From assembly GCA_036496285.1 (NCBI GenBank), contig DASXLI010000109.1, positions 1 to 64,000 of the forward strand: 64,000 nucleotides of DNA. Reading direction: 5' to 3'. The notes beneath the pieces were generated by a model. It ran no database searches. It was not told where the DNA came from and saw only the letters and a list, made by a program, of their open reading frames with translations. Source of the DNA: DP-19 sp036496285. GTDB lineage: Bacteria; Desulfobacterota; Binatia; UTPRO1. Within the stretch, counting starts at the first letter, position 1; each line of letters opens with the position of its first letter. The position numbers were made by a program, and so were the translations under genes. This document shows, piece after piece, positions 35,998-45,613 of the stretch.

Positions 35998-36972
35998 TCA
36001 TGAGCGGCCGCGCCCGGATTGCAACCCACCGAGCCGCTCGCGCCAGCGGATGAGCCGGGTGAGCGTCGCGTTCACCGGTGTCGCGACGCCGGCCGCACGC
36101 CCGAACGCCCAGAGGCAGCCGTTGATGGCGTCGATCTCCGTCGGCCGTCCGCGCTCGAGGTCCTGCAGCATCGACGAGCGATGGTGCGCCGTCGACGGCA
36201 CGAGCTGGCCGTAGAACGCCTCGCGGTACGCAGCGGCGTGGGCGATGCGCGGCACGACGTCGCGCGCGCGTGCGACCGCGTAGCCCTCCTCGATGACGTC
36301 GTCCATGATGGCGCGCGCATCGGGATCCTCGGCGAGCGCGCCGTACGGCAGGCCGAGCAGCGCGCCGAGCGGGTTCAGCGCCGCGTTGTAGAAGACCTTC
36401 GCCCAGAGATACGGCTGGACGTCGCGCACCAGCTCGACCGGGATTCCGCTGGCCGCGACATCGTCGACGAAGCGCCGTGCGTGCGCCTCGGCCGCCGCGT
36501 CACCTGGAACGGCCGCCGCCACCGCGACCGGCTCGGCGCACACGGTGACCCGCGCCGTTCCCGGTCGCGGCACCTCGGCCCCGAAGATGACGCGTGCGCC
36601 GACCGCGCGCGCCGGCCCGACCGCGTCGCGCACCTGCTCGACGTTGCCGAGGCCGTTCTGCAGCGAGACGAGCGCCCCCGCCGGCGCGAGAAGCGGGGCC
36701 ACCGCGGCGAGCGTCGCAGCGGTATCGAACGACTTGACCGTCAGCAGCACCCGGTCGAAGGGCGGCGCGAGATCCGCCGGCCGCATCGCCACGGCCAGGC
36801 GGGGGACGCGGCGGGCGCCGAAGAGGCCTTCGATCGCGAGACCGGACGCGGCGATGGCGTCCATGTGCGCGGCCCGGCCGAGCAGGGTCACGTCGTGGCC
36901 GGCGGCCGCGAGGAACCCGCCGAACACGCTTCCGAGCGCCCCCGCCCCGGCGACGAGGATACGGTCCGTCAT
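35998..36972 (-). CDS. Ketopantoate reductase-family protein (PanE/ApbA)
   Basis: A 324-residue NAD(P)-dependent reductase. The N-terminal nucleotide site is GAGALGS, LLTVKSFDT and SLQNGLGN follow, and the C-terminal PanE domain has the catalytic Lys in YLWAKVFYNAALNPLGAL and the substrate region STAHHRSSMLQDLERGRPTEID. It reduces 2-dehydropantoate to pantoate for CoA synthesis, although paralogues act on other keto acids. It is divergent from pckG. Confidence 0.85.
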   Translation of the reverse strand: MTDRILVAGAGALGSVFGGFLAAAGHDVTLLGRAAHMDAIAASGLAIEGLFGARRVPRLAVAMRPADLAPPFDRVLLTVKSFDTAATLAAVAPLLAPAGALVSLQNGLGNVEQVRDAVGPARAVGARVIFGAEVPRPGTARVTVCAEPVAVAAAVPGDAAAEAHARRFVDDVAASGIPVELVRDVQPYLWAKVFYNAALNPLGALLGLPYGALAEDPDARAIMDDVIEEGYAVARARDVVPRIAHAAAYREAFYGQLVPSTAHHRSSMLQDLERGRPTEIDAINGCLWAFGRAAGVATPVNATLTRLIRWRERLGGLQSGRGRS

Positions 36973-36974
36973 AG

Positions 36975-36998
36975 ATTGCACTCTGGATTGCACTCTGG
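36975..36998. repeat. Perfect tandem 12-bp repeat upstream of pckG
   Basis: ATTGCACTCTGG occurs twice without a gap at 36975-36986 and 36987-36998. It lies between the divergent panE-like and pckG starts, about 45-70 nt before the inferred pckG transcription start, where a regulator would bind. Confidence 0.9.
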
Positions 36999-37008
36999 GC
37001 TGCGCGCC

Positions 37009-37037
37009 TGGTCAGCGCTCAAGGGCTCTGCTACTAT
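37009..37037 (+). promoter_or_regulatory. Probable promoter of pckG
   Basis: TGGTCA (37009-37014) and TACTAT (37032-37037) are 17 nt apart, giving a leader of about 50 nt before the pckG ATG. Confidence 0.5.
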
Positions 37038-37096
37038 CCCACAGCCCTGCTTTTCGCATCTCAACCCCATACTTTTCCCTCGAGGACGGCCCCAGC

Positions 37097-38878
37097 ATGA
37101 GCGAGCCCAAACGAGTCCCCGACAGCGACGTTCCGACCACCAACAAAGAGCTGCGCGCCTGGGTCGACGAGGCTGCCCGCCTCACCAAGCCCGACCGCAT
37201 CTACTGGTGTGACGGCTCGGCCGAGGAGAAGGACCGTCTCGTCGCCGAGGCGGTCGAGCGCGGCATCCTCATTCCGCTGAATCCGGAGAAGCGTCCGGGG
37301 TGCTATCTCCACCGCTCGAGCCCGACCGACGTCGCACGCACCGAGCACCTCACCTTCGTGTGCACGCGCGAGAAGGAGGCGGCGGGGCCGAACAACAACT
37401 GGATGAGCCCGAAGGAGGGCTACGCCAAGCTCGGCGCGCTCTTCGACGGCTCCATGAAGGGCCGCACGATGTACGTCGTGCCCTACCTCATGGGACCGGT
37501 GGGCTCGCCGTTCTCGAAGGTCGGCATCGAGATCACCGATAGCGTCTACGTCGTGATCAACATGCGGATCATGACGCGCATGGGCAAGGTCGCGCTCGAC
37601 ACGCTCGGCGACTCGCCCGACTTCAACCGCGGCCTGCACTCGACGCTCGATCTCGATCCCGAGAAGCGCTTCATCTGCCACTTCCCCGAGGACAACACGA
37701 TCTGGTCGATCGGCAGCGGCTACGGCGGCAACGCGCTCCTCGGCAAGAAGTGCTTCGCGCTCCGCATCGCCTCGTTCCTCGGCAAGCAGGAAGGCTGGCT
37801 TGCCGAGCACATGCTGATCCTCGGCGCCGAGGATCCGCAGGGCCACAAGCACTTCGTGGTCGCCGCGTTCCCGAGCGCGTGCGGCAAGACGAACTTCGCC
37901 ATGATGGTGCCGCCCGAGCGCTTCAAGGGGTGGAAGATCACGACCATCGGCGACGACATCGCGTGGCTGCGCGTCGGCGAGGACGGCCGGCTGTGGGCGG
38001 TGAATCCCGAGGCCGGCTACTTCGGCGTCGCGCCCGGCACGAATTTCAGGACCAACCCGAATGCGATGCGGTCGATCGCGCGCGACTCGATCTTCACCAA
38101 CGTCGCCATGACCAAGGACGGCGACGTGTGGTGGGAGGGCATCGACGGCGAGGTCCCCGAGGAGCTGACGGACTGGAAGGGCCGGCCGTGGAAGAAGGGC
38201 TCGGGCGAGCCGGCGGCGCATCCGAACTCGCGCTTCACCGCGCCGATGTCGAACAACCCGATCCTATCGCCGCACGCCAACGACGCGTCCGGCGTGCCGA
38301 TCTCGGCCATCATCTTCGGCGGCCGCCGCGCCAGCACCGTCCCCGTCGTCCTCCAGGCGTTCAACTGGAGCCAAGGCGTCTACCTCGGTGCGACGATGGG
38401 CTCCGAGACGACCGCCGCCGCGACCGGCAAGGTCGGCGTCGTGCGCCGCGATCCGATGGCCATGCTGCCCTTCTGCGGCTACGACATGGGCGAGTACTTT
38501 GCGCACTGGCTGCGCATGCAGGAACGCCTGAAGAACCCGCCGCCGATGTTCCTCGTCAACTGGTTCCGCAAGGACCAGAACGGCAAGTTCCTGTGGCCGG
38601 GTTTCGGCGAGAACATGCGCGTCCTCCAGTGGGTGCTCGCCCGGGCCGCCGGCGAGGTCGGCGCACGCGAGACGATGGTCGGCAGCGTGCCGCGCGAGGG
38701 CGACCTCGACGTCACGGGGCTCGACATGTCGAAGGAGCAGGTGGCCGCGGCGATGGCCATCGATCGCGACGAGTGGCGGACCGAGGTGGAGTCGCAAGGC
38801 GAGCTCTTCGACAAGCTCGATGCGACGATGCCGGCCACCGTGCGGCTAGAGCGCCAGCTCCTACAATCGAAGCTTTAG
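37097..38878 (+). CDS. pckG: Phosphoenolpyruvate carboxykinase (GTP)
   Basis: A 593-residue GTP-type PEPCK of normal length. YLMGPVGSPFSKVGIEITDS, the P-loop with the mobile Cys FPSACGKTN, and the metal-site region TIGDDIAWL are present. It converts oxaloacetate and GTP to PEP, the entry to gluconeogenesis. Single gene with its own promoter, a tandem repeat upstream and an inverted repeat after the stop. Confidence 0.97.
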   Translation: MSEPKRVPDSDVPTTNKELRAWVDEAARLTKPDRIYWCDGSAEEKDRLVAEAVERGILIPLNPEKRPGCYLHRSSPTDVARTEHLTFVCTREKEAAGPNNNWMSPKEGYAKLGALFDGSMKGRTMYVVPYLMGPVGSPFSKVGIEITDSVYVVINMRIMTRMGKVALDTLGDSPDFNRGLHSTLDLDPEKRFICHFPEDNTIWSIGSGYGGNALLGKKCFALRIASFLGKQEGWLAEHMLILGAEDPQGHKHFVVAAFPSACGKTNFAMMVPPERFKGWKITTIGDDIAWLRVGEDGRLWAVNPEAGYFGVAPGTNFRTNPNAMRSIARDSIFTNVAMTKDGDVWWEGIDGEVPEELTDWKGRPWKKGSGEPAAHPNSRFTAPMSNNPILSPHANDASGVPISAIIFGGRRASTVPVVLQAFNWSQGVYLGATMGSETTAAATGKVGVVRRDPMAMLPFCGYDMGEYFAHWLRMQERLKNPPPMFLVNWFRKDQNGKFLWPGFGENMRVLQWVLARAAGEVGARETMVGSVPREGDLDVTGLDMSKEQVAAAMAIDRDEWRTEVESQGELFDKLDATMPATVRLERQLLQSKL

Positions 38879-38882
38879 GCGC

Positions 38883-38935
38883 CGCCGGCCGCGTCAGCGA
38901 CATTTCACGGCGCCTCGCCCGGGGCGCGGCCGGCG
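38883..38935 (+). terminator. Inverted repeat after pckG, candidate terminator
   Basis: CGCCGGCCGCG (38883-38893) and CGCGGCCGGCG (38925-38935) form an 11-bp perfect stem with a 31-nt GC-rich loop. A TTGACATTTCTT stretch follows instead of a clean U-tract, so termination may be partial. Confidence 0.45.
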
Positions 38936-38964
38936 TTGACATTTCTTGTCCACGACCGTTACGC
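38936..38964 (+). promoter_or_regulatory. Possible promoter of the pilin gene
   Basis: TTGACA (38936-38941) followed by TTACGC (38959-38964) with 17-nt spacing, about 120 nt upstream of the pilin ATG. Confidence 0.35.
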
Positions 38965-39090
38965 CGCGGGCGGCCGGAACCGTGGTCCTGTGGGGCCCGT
39001 ACGCCCACTGGCCCCCGGAATTGCCTGGATTTCCTGGAGAATCCACGGGCGACGCGATTGCTGGCACCGGCCTTGCTCTGGCAGAGCCCC

Positions 39091-39468
39091 ATGGCAGCAC
39101 GACATCAAGCCGGCTTCACCCTGATCGAGCTTCTGGTCGTGACCTCGATCATCGGCATCCTCGCGAGCATCGCCATCCCCCAGTTCGCCGCGTACCGGGC
39201 CCGCGGATACGACGCCCAGGTGGAGTCGGCCGTACGCCACGTCGCCACGGGGGAAGAGGCGTACTACGCCGGCCACTCGACCTATACCGGCAGCGTCAAC
39301 AATCTGGACGGCATGGTCCTCGGCGACGTCACCGTCACGGTGTCGGCCGGCAACAGCGGTGACCTGGCGTCGTCCTTCAAGGTCCACGGCAGCCATCCGC
39401 AGGCGTCGCACGACTACGACTGGGTCAGCGACCCGGCGCCCGGCGATCCGAACTTCTCCTCTCCGTAG
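39091..39468 (+). CDS. Type IV pilin-like protein
   Basis: A 125-residue prepilin with the class III processing motif HQAG^FTLIELLVV (cleavage after Gly8) and the conserved Glu5 of the mature protein. The hydrophobic helix is IIGILASIAIPQFAAY. The globular part contains a short beta region around DGMVLGDVTVTVSAG. It could be a major pilin or a pseudopilin; no pil or gsp assembly genes are nearby, so it depends on machinery encoded elsewhere. Confidence 0.85.
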   Translation: MAARHQAGFTLIELLVVTSIIGILASIAIPQFAAYRARGYDAQVESAVRHVATGEEAYYAGHSTYTGSVNNLDGMVLGDVTVTVSAGNSGDLASSFKVHGSHPQASHDYDWVSDPAPGDPNFSSP

Positions 39469-39584
39469 CCCCCCGCCCGCACCAACCGCCGCTCGCCGGA
39501 CCCACCCCCGGTGAGCGGCACCTTCCCTTCATACCGCTCCGCCGCCCCGTGCATCGGCGGCCGTTCCGCATGTAGAGTCGGGCC

Positions 39585-40748
39585 ATGAGCGCCGACGCCA
39601 TCGTCTCGACCGAGCGGATGACGAAGCTCTTCCTCGAGCTCGTTCGCATCGACAGCCACTCGCGCAAGGAGCGCGACGTCGCGCACCGCCTCGAGCGCGA
39701 GCTCCAGGCGCTCGGCGCCGAGATCTGGTTCGACGACGCCGGCGAGCGCGTCGGCGGCAACGTCGGCAACCTCCTCGCGCGCGTGAAGGGCACCGTCGAC
39801 GCCGAGCCGCTCCTCCTCTCGGCGCACATGGATACGGTCGTGCCCGGCGAGGGCGTGAAGCCGATCGTCGAGGGCGACGTCATCCGCAGCGACGGCACGA
39901 CCGTCCTCGGCGGCGACGACAAGTCGGGGCTCACGATCGTCTGCGAGGTGCTGCGCGTGCTCGCCGAGCGCACGATCCCGCACGGCGACGTCGAGGTCGC
40001 GTTCACGATCTGCGAGGAGGTCGGCCTCCTCGGCGCGAAGCATCTCGACGTCTCGCGGTTGCGGGCGCGCTCGGGCCTGGTGCTCGACAGCGACGCGCCC
40101 GGCTACCTCTTCACGCGCGCGCCCGCGGCGAACCACCTCGAGTTCGTGGTGCATGGCCTCGAGGCGCACGCCGGCATGGCGCCCGAGGAAGGCATCAGCG
40201 CGATCCAGGTGGCGGCCGAGGGCGTGGCCGCGATGCGCCTCGGGCGCATCGACGACGAGACGACCGCCAACATCGGCACCATCCACGGCGGCGCGGCGAC
40301 CAACATCATTCCGAACACGGTGAAGCTGCACGGCGAGGCGCGCAGCCACGACACCGCGAAGCTCGACGCGCAGTGCGCCCACATGCAGCGTTGCCTGGAG
40401 GAGGCGGCCGCGCGCCACCAGGTGACGCGCGAGGGCGAGATCGTACGCGCGTCGGTCGAGTCGAAGGTGTTCCGCAGCTACGACGCGATGGCGGTGACCG
40501 ACGACTCGCCGATCGTGCAGCTCGTGCTGCGCGCGGCCAAGGCCATCGGCGCCCCGGTGACGAGCGCGGCGATGGGCGGCGGCTGCGACGCCAACGTGTT
40601 GAACCGGCGCGGCTTCGAGGTCGCCAACCTCGGCACCGGCATGCAGCGCATCCACACCGTGCACGAGTGGCTACGCGTGAGCGACATGGCGCGCACGGCC
40701 GCGGTGATCACCGAGATGATCCGGCTGCGCGGCAGCGGCGCGGTCTGA
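39585..40748 (+). CDS. M20-family peptidase, peptidase T-like
   Basis: A 387-residue zinc exopeptidase. Metal and catalytic residues lie in SAHMDTVVPG, LGGDDKSGL and CEEVGLLGAK; the dimerisation domain is in the middle, and the C-terminal His is in RIHTVHEWL. It resembles PepT-like tripeptidases. TAGAGT (39573-39578) ends 6 nt before the ATG and no Shine-Dalgarno is visible, so the mRNA may be leaderless. Confidence 0.88.
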   Translation: MSADAIVSTERMTKLFLELVRIDSHSRKERDVAHRLERELQALGAEIWFDDAGERVGGNVGNLLARVKGTVDAEPLLLSAHMDTVVPGEGVKPIVEGDVIRSDGTTVLGGDDKSGLTIVCEVLRVLAERTIPHGDVEVAFTICEEVGLLGAKHLDVSRLRARSGLVLDSDAPGYLFTRAPAANHLEFVVHGLEAHAGMAPEEGISAIQVAAEGVAAMRLGRIDDETTANIGTIHGGAATNIIPNTVKLHGEARSHDTAKLDAQCAHMQRCLEEAAARHQVTREGEIVRASVESKVFRSYDAMAVTDDSPIVQLVLRAAKAIGAPVTSAAMGGGCDANVLNRRGFEVANLGTGMQRIHTVHEWLRVSDMARTAAVITEMIRLRGSGAV

Positions 40749-40778
40749 GCCGGCCCGCGCGCCGGAGCATGCGCCGGC

Positions 40779-41735
40779 TCAGCCGCGGCGAAAACGCGGC
40801 AGGCGCGCGCCGCTCGCGAGGAAGACGCCGCCGCCGAGCAGGCTGCTCGTGACGATCACGAGGAACCAGAGCACGCCGTAGGCCACCGCGCTCGCCTGCG
40901 CGATGCCGATGCGCTGCAGGAACCAGAGGTACCCGCCTTCGCGCAGCCCGATGCCGGACAGCGTGATCGGGATCGAGCTGAGCGCGCTCACCAGTGGGTG
41001 GAACACGCAGATGTAGCTGAACGGCACCTCGAGCCGCAGCGCGTGCGCCACCACGAGCTGCGTCGCGATCTGCACGAAGTGGAACGCGAGCGACACGAGC
41101 GACGCGCCAACCAGCATGCGGTGATCGCGCCAGAAGGGTCCGAGGTCGCGCAAGATGAACGTCCGGACCCGGTGACCGGCGGGCAGGACGAGCCGCGCCA
41201 GCATGGGCGCGATCCACCACGCGAGGAAGATGCCGCTGCCGAACGCGACCGTCGCGACGAAGAGCGGCCGCGGCAGATCGTACTCGGGGAAGAGCAGGAA
41301 CGAGACGGCACCGATCGCCACCAGCACGACGAGGCCGTTCAAGCGGTCGAAGAGCACGGAGTTGAACGCGCGCGCCCGCCCGCCGCCGTGCTCCGCCAGA
41401 TAGAGGCTGCGCACGACGTCGCCGCCGAGCGTGCTCGGTCCGAAGAACATGAAGAACATCCCGATGAAGTAGTACCGGACGTACGACGCGAAGCTCTCGA
41501 CCAGGCCGACCGAGACGCCGATGAGGCGCCAGCGGTACGCGCTCATCACCTGCCCGACGACGTAGAGGGCGACGGCGGCAGCCACGTAGCCCGGCCGTGC
41601 CGACGCGATCACGTGTGCGCTGTCGCGCAGGTTGACGGTGCGCGCGATGAGCGCCACGGCGAGTCCGCTCACTCCGAGCTGCAGCAGCTTCTGCCATGCG
41701 CCGCTGCTCGAAGCCGCATCCTCGCGTCCTCCCAT
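40779..41735 (-). CDS. UPF0104/lysylphosphatidylglycerol synthase-type membrane protein
   Basis: A 318-residue protein with about eight predicted helices, belonging to the flippase-like N-terminal domain family of MprF. Key motifs are YRWRLIG, FFMFFGPSTLGGDVVRS and SSIPITLSGIGLREGGY. It lacks the synthase domain, so it may move lipids or glycolipids. The ATG at 41735 precedes a short hydrophilic segment. It is the only gene between M20 and the secreted lyase-like gene. Confidence 0.8.
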   Translation of the reverse strand: MGGREDAASSSGAWQKLLQLGVSGLAVALIARTVNLRDSAHVIASARPGYVAAAVALYVVGQVMSAYRWRLIGVSVGLVESFASYVRYYFIGMFFMFFGPSTLGGDVVRSLYLAEHGGGRARAFNSVLFDRLNGLVVLVAIGAVSFLLFPEYDLPRPLFVATVAFGSGIFLAWWIAPMLARLVLPAGHRVRTFILRDLGPFWRDHRMLVGASLVSLAFHFVQIATQLVVAHALRLEVPFSYICVFHPLVSALSSIPITLSGIGLREGGYLWFLQRIGIAQASAVAYGVLWFLVIVTSSLLGGGVFLASGARLPRFRRG

Positions 41736-42009
41736 CGTCCGCCGACACTCGTGCGGCGAGGAAGAAATTGCAAGCGGAAACGCAGTCCGCAGAGCGGATC
41801 GGCGTCGGGAATGCGCCGCTCCGCCGTCTCCGCGCCGCCGCACTCTCCCTAAGGGCGCGTTCGCGCGAGCGAGGCCGACGGCACGCGCCATGCAGTGGCC
41901 TAGCGCGCGCTCCGCCGCAACACCCGCTGGACGCCGACCAGCGCCTCACCAGACGCAACGCACCCGCTGACCCGCAGGCCGCGCGCAATTCGCCCGTTCC
42001 GGAGGAACC

Positions 42010-44715
42010 ATGGCTCGCGGATCACGATCACGCTCGCTGATGCTCGTCGCGCTGCTGGTGGCGACGCTCGCCGCCACGCACGCGCACGCGTCGACGGCAT
42101 ACTTTGGCCTGCCCGACGGCAGCGGTCCCGCCTACGCGCGCAGCGGATCGTCGGGCGCGTGGCTGCGCCGGCCGACCGCCGATCTGCCCGACGTCGGCGG
42201 CTCGTCGTATCCGGCGCTCGCCGATCTCGACGGTGACGGCGATCGCGATGCGCTGATTGGCGAGAGCACCGGCCACGTCCTCGCGTACCAGAACATGGGC
42301 ACCGACGCTGCGCCGATCTGGGTGCGGCAGCCGGCGTGGGATCCGCCGATCACCTTCGACCATTACGCCGCGCCCGCGCTGGCGAAGGGCGTCGATCTCA
42401 TGGTCGGCAGCTCCGACGGCAGCGTACGCGTGTTCGAGAACGTCGGCGGCGCATCGGCGCCGTCGTGGCGCGAGCATCCAGAGGCGGCCATCAAGGGGTT
42501 CGGCGGCAATCCCCGCCCGGCGCTCGCCGACGTCGACGGTGACGGCCGGGTGGACCTGCTCGTGGGCGTGAACGGCGCCGTGCAGGCATTCCTCGGCACC
42601 GGCACGCGCGCCTTCACGCGCCAGCCCGCGTGGGACGCGCCGACCACCGGCCAACGCGTCACGCCCGCGCTCTTCGACGTCGACGGCGATCGCAAGCTCG
42701 ACCTGGTCGTGATCGACGGCAACGCGGTGAGCTGGCTCTACCGCAACGCCGGCACCGGATGGACGGCGGTGACCGGACCGCCGCTCCCCGATCCCGGCGC
42801 CGGCCCCGCGAACGCGGTCGTGCTCTCCTCGACGATCGGCAGCGCCGACACCAAGCCGACCGCGGCCGCCGGAGGCGCGACCCCCGTCGCGGGCGGCCCA
42901 ACCCCCTCCGCAGGCGCGCCGGCGGCGACGCCGACCGTCGTGCCGACCCCGGGCAACCAGCCGCCGCTCGCGGCGCTCGGCGCGTCGCCGCGCGCCGGGG
43001 CGCCGCCGCTCACGGTGTCGTTCGACGCGAGCGCGTCACGCGATCCCGAGGGTGCGGCGCTCGCCTACACCTGGGACTTCGGCGACGGCACGACACCCGT
43101 CGGCCAGCCGCCCGCCGATCCGGGCGCCGCGATCAGCGACGCCGACACCGACTTCAACGCCGCCCGCAACACGCGCGACGACGGCGACTTCGTGAGCGCC
43201 GTCGCGCAGTATCTTGCCGTCGTCGACGCGTTGATCCCGCTCACCAACGTCACGATCGACGGGCCGATCAAGCAGCAGGGGACGAAACAGATCTCCCGGG
43301 TCGCACGCTGGTACCTGCAGAAGATCGGCCACGACCTGGGCGGCGTCTACCTGTACCACAGCGTCGGCCTGTCCACGTGTGAGCGCTACGCGACGTCGCT
43401 GCAGTACTCGCGCGAGTCGGCGGCGCAGGCGAAGGCCGGCGGCTTCCCGAAGCTGCCGTCCCGGAACGGCACGGACGAGAACATCACGAGCGCGACGACC
43501 GATCTCCAGGCGGCGGGCTGCGCCGTCCCCGGGCCGGCGCCGATGTTTCCCCTGCCTGTGCCGTTACCGGGCGCGCGGCTCGCGCACGTCTACGGCGCTG
43601 CCGGCACGTACGTCGCGAAGGTGCGCGTGAGCGACGGTCTCCTGCAGGCGAGCGCCACCGTGAGCATCGTCGTGGGCAACGGAGCGACGCCCGCGCCGCC
43701 GGTTCCGACCGTCGCCCCCTCGCCGATACCGCCCGGAAGCGGCGACGCCGACAGCGACCCGCTCGAGGGCTTCGGCGCCACCACGCCGGGCGGCGCCGGC
43801 GGCCGCGTCGTCCACGTCACCGCGGCGACCGACGCCGCCGTACGCGCGGCCTTCAAGTCGGCGAGCAGCGGCGGCGCGATCGTGACGTTCGACGTGACGG
43901 GTCCGATCGTGATCACGAGTCCCTTGCCGCCCCTCAGCGGCGCGTTCATCACCGTCGACGGTCGGGGCGCGACCCTGATCGGCAGCGGCATCCCGCAAGC
44001 CGCGCCGGTGCTCGAGGTCCTCGGCCACGACGTGATCGTGAAGAACCTGCGCATCCGGAACGGCGGCGACAACTTCCGCGCCCAGGGCACCGGCGCCTAC
44101 AACGTCGTCTTCAGCCACGTCTCCTCGACCGGCTCCGCCGACGACGGCATCTCGATCGGCTACGGCGCCCACGACGTCACCGTGCAGTGGAGCTTCCTCG
44201 CCGGCGACACCCGCTCGCTCTTCTTGAAGTACAATTCGACGACACGCCTCTCCATCCACCACACCTGGGTGATGAAGCAGTGGATTCGCGGCCCGCTCGT
44301 GTCGAGCAGCATCATGGCCGACATCCGCAACATCATCGTCGAGGATTGGGCGATGTGGGGCGTGCGCTTCGAGGCCGACTCGAGCGGCAATCTCGTCAAC
44401 TCGCTCTTCTCGCTCGGCAGCTACGCCCGCTCGATCGGCGGCAAGCCGGCGAGCGCGCTCCGCCTCATCCAGACCGGGCCGGTCTTCACCGCCGGCAACG
44501 TCTACGACGGCCTGGCGCAGCACACGGTGGACGGCACGGCGCCGGCGCCCCTTGACGCGCCGCCGGTCACGACGCTCTCCGTGGAGGACATGGAACCGCT
44601 CGTCCGCGCCCGCGCGGGCACGCTGCCGCGCGACGCGGTCGATCAGACGTACATCCAGACGTCGACCGGCTGGCATACGGGCAAGGAGAGCCCGCTGCGG
44701 CTCACCGGGCCATGA
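42010..44715 (+). CDS. Large secreted protein: FG-GAP/VCBS repeats, split PKD domain, pectate-lyase-like beta helix
   Basis: A 901-residue secreted protein with a signal peptide ending HAHA. Residues about 60-260 have FG-GAP/VCBS-like repeats with calcium-type motifs (DLDGDGDRDALIG, DVDGDGRVDLLVG, DVDGDRKLDLVVI). Pro/Thr/Ala-rich linkers follow. A PKD domain starts at W355 (WDFGDGTT) and ends with HVYGAAGTYVAKVRV (H526). About 160 residues intervene that are not PKD-like. Residues about 590-880 form a right-handed beta-helix like polysaccharide lyase family 1. A cell-surface or secreted polysaccharide-acting enzyme is likely; lyase activity is inference. Confidence 0.75.
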   Translation: MARGSRSRSLMLVALLVATLAATHAHASTAYFGLPDGSGPAYARSGSSGAWLRRPTADLPDVGGSSYPALADLDGDGDRDALIGESTGHVLAYQNMGTDAAPIWVRQPAWDPPITFDHYAAPALAKGVDLMVGSSDGSVRVFENVGGASAPSWREHPEAAIKGFGGNPRPALADVDGDGRVDLLVGVNGAVQAFLGTGTRAFTRQPAWDAPTTGQRVTPALFDVDGDRKLDLVVIDGNAVSWLYRNAGTGWTAVTGPPLPDPGAGPANAVVLSSTIGSADTKPTAAAGGATPVAGGPTPSAGAPAATPTVVPTPGNQPPLAALGASPRAGAPPLTVSFDASASRDPEGAALAYTWDFGDGTTPVGQPPADPGAAISDADTDFNAARNTRDDGDFVSAVAQYLAVVDALIPLTNVTIDGPIKQQGTKQISRVARWYLQKIGHDLGGVYLYHSVGLSTCERYATSLQYSRESAAQAKAGGFPKLPSRNGTDENITSATTDLQAAGCAVPGPAPMFPLPVPLPGARLAHVYGAAGTYVAKVRVSDGLLQASATVSIVVGNGATPAPPVPTVAPSPIPPGSGDADSDPLEGFGATTPGGAGGRVVHVTAATDAAVRAAFKSASSGGAIVTFDVTGPIVITSPLPPLSGAFITVDGRGATLIGSGIPQAAPVLEVLGHDVIVKNLRIRNGGDNFRAQGTGAYNVVFSHVSSTGSADDGISIGYGAHDVTVQWSFLAGDTRSLFLKYNSTTRLSIHHTWVMKQWIRGPLVSSSIMADIRNIIVEDWAMWGVRFEADSSGNLVNSLFSLGSYARSIGGKPASALRLIQTGPVFTAGNVYDGLAQHTVDGTAPAPLDAPPVTTLSVEDMEPLVRARAGTLPRDAVDQTYIQTSTGWHTGKESPLRLTGP

Positions 44716-44736
44716 GGCCGGGCGCGCTCAGTCCGG

Positions 44737-45567
44737 CTAGTCCTTGATCGGCAGCCACTTGCCGTCCGCGAAGACGGTGTAGGTCGGGTACGAGCCGATC
44801 ACGCTCAGGTGGCTGACGAGCCCCGCGCCGCCGTCGAGCAGCACGTGGAGCATGGCGCCCGGCGGCTCCTCCGTGACGGTGAGCCGCGTCTGCGGCGGCA
44901 GGTCGAGGCCGAGCTGGTGGGCGGTGGACGGACACACGCTCGCGACGGTGCCCGCGAAGCGCCGGAGCATGGGCCGGTGCAGATGGCCGCTCGCGACACG
45001 CTCCACCTGCGGATGACGCCGCACGATCGCAGCGAGCGCGCCGATCCCCTCGAGACCCATCGTCTCGTCCATGACGGTCAAGCCGCTCACGAACGGCGGA
45101 TGATGCATGAGGATCATCGTCGGCACGGACGGCGCGGCGGAGAGCTGTGCGTCGAGCCACGCGAGGCGCTGCGCGCAGAGCCGCCCCGCCGCCGACTGCG
45201 GCACGAGCGTGTCGAGCGCGACCAGGCGGATCGGCAGATCCTCCACGACGTACTGCAGGAAGTCGCCCGCGCGCGGCAGGTAGCCGTCGCGCGCGAACAC
45301 CGCGCGCAGTGCGGCGCGGTCGTCGTGGTTGCCTGGGATCACGTAGAGGGGCATCGCGAGGCCGGCGAGGATCTCGCGCGCGCGCTCGTACTCCTCGCGG
45401 AGCCCGTGGTCGACGATGTCGCCCGTGTGCAGGACGACGTCGGGGCGCGGGTCGAGGCCGTTCAGATGCGCGACGGCGCGCGCGAGATGCTCGCTCGTGT
45501 GGAACGCTCGGTCGATCAGACGCCCCGGCAGGCTGACGTGGCTGTCCGAGATCTGGGCGATGAGCAC
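44737..45567 (-). CDS. CpdA-like metallophosphoesterase
   Basis: A 276-residue calcineurin-fold phosphodiesterase with all metal motifs: QISDSHV, TGDIVDHG, PGNHDD, MHHPP and SGHLHR. It resembles class III cyclic-nucleotide phosphodiesterases and GpdQ. The GTG at 45567 gives VLIAQISDSH, matching the usual family start. The strong GGAGG at 45571-45567 overlaps that GTG but is well spaced (5 nt) from an ATC at 45561, which would start at MAQISD. It is divergent from the MaoC gene. Confidence 0.88.
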   Translation of the reverse strand: MLIAQISDSHVSLPGRLIDRAFHTSEHLARAVAHLNGLDPRPDVVLHTGDIVDHGLREEYERAREILAGLAMPLYVIPGNHDDRAALRAVFARDGYLPRAGDFLQYVVEDLPIRLVALDTLVPQSAAGRLCAQRLAWLDAQLSAAPSVPTMILMHHPPFVSGLTVMDETMGLEGIGALAAIVRRHPQVERVASGHLHRPMLRRFAGTVASVCPSTAHQLGLDLPPQTRLTVTEEPPGAMLHVLLDGGAGLVSHLSVIGSYPTYTVFADGKWLPIKD

Positions 45568-45613
45568 CTCCAAACGATAGCACCATACCGTACCGCCGAA
45601 CGAGCCGTTTCCG

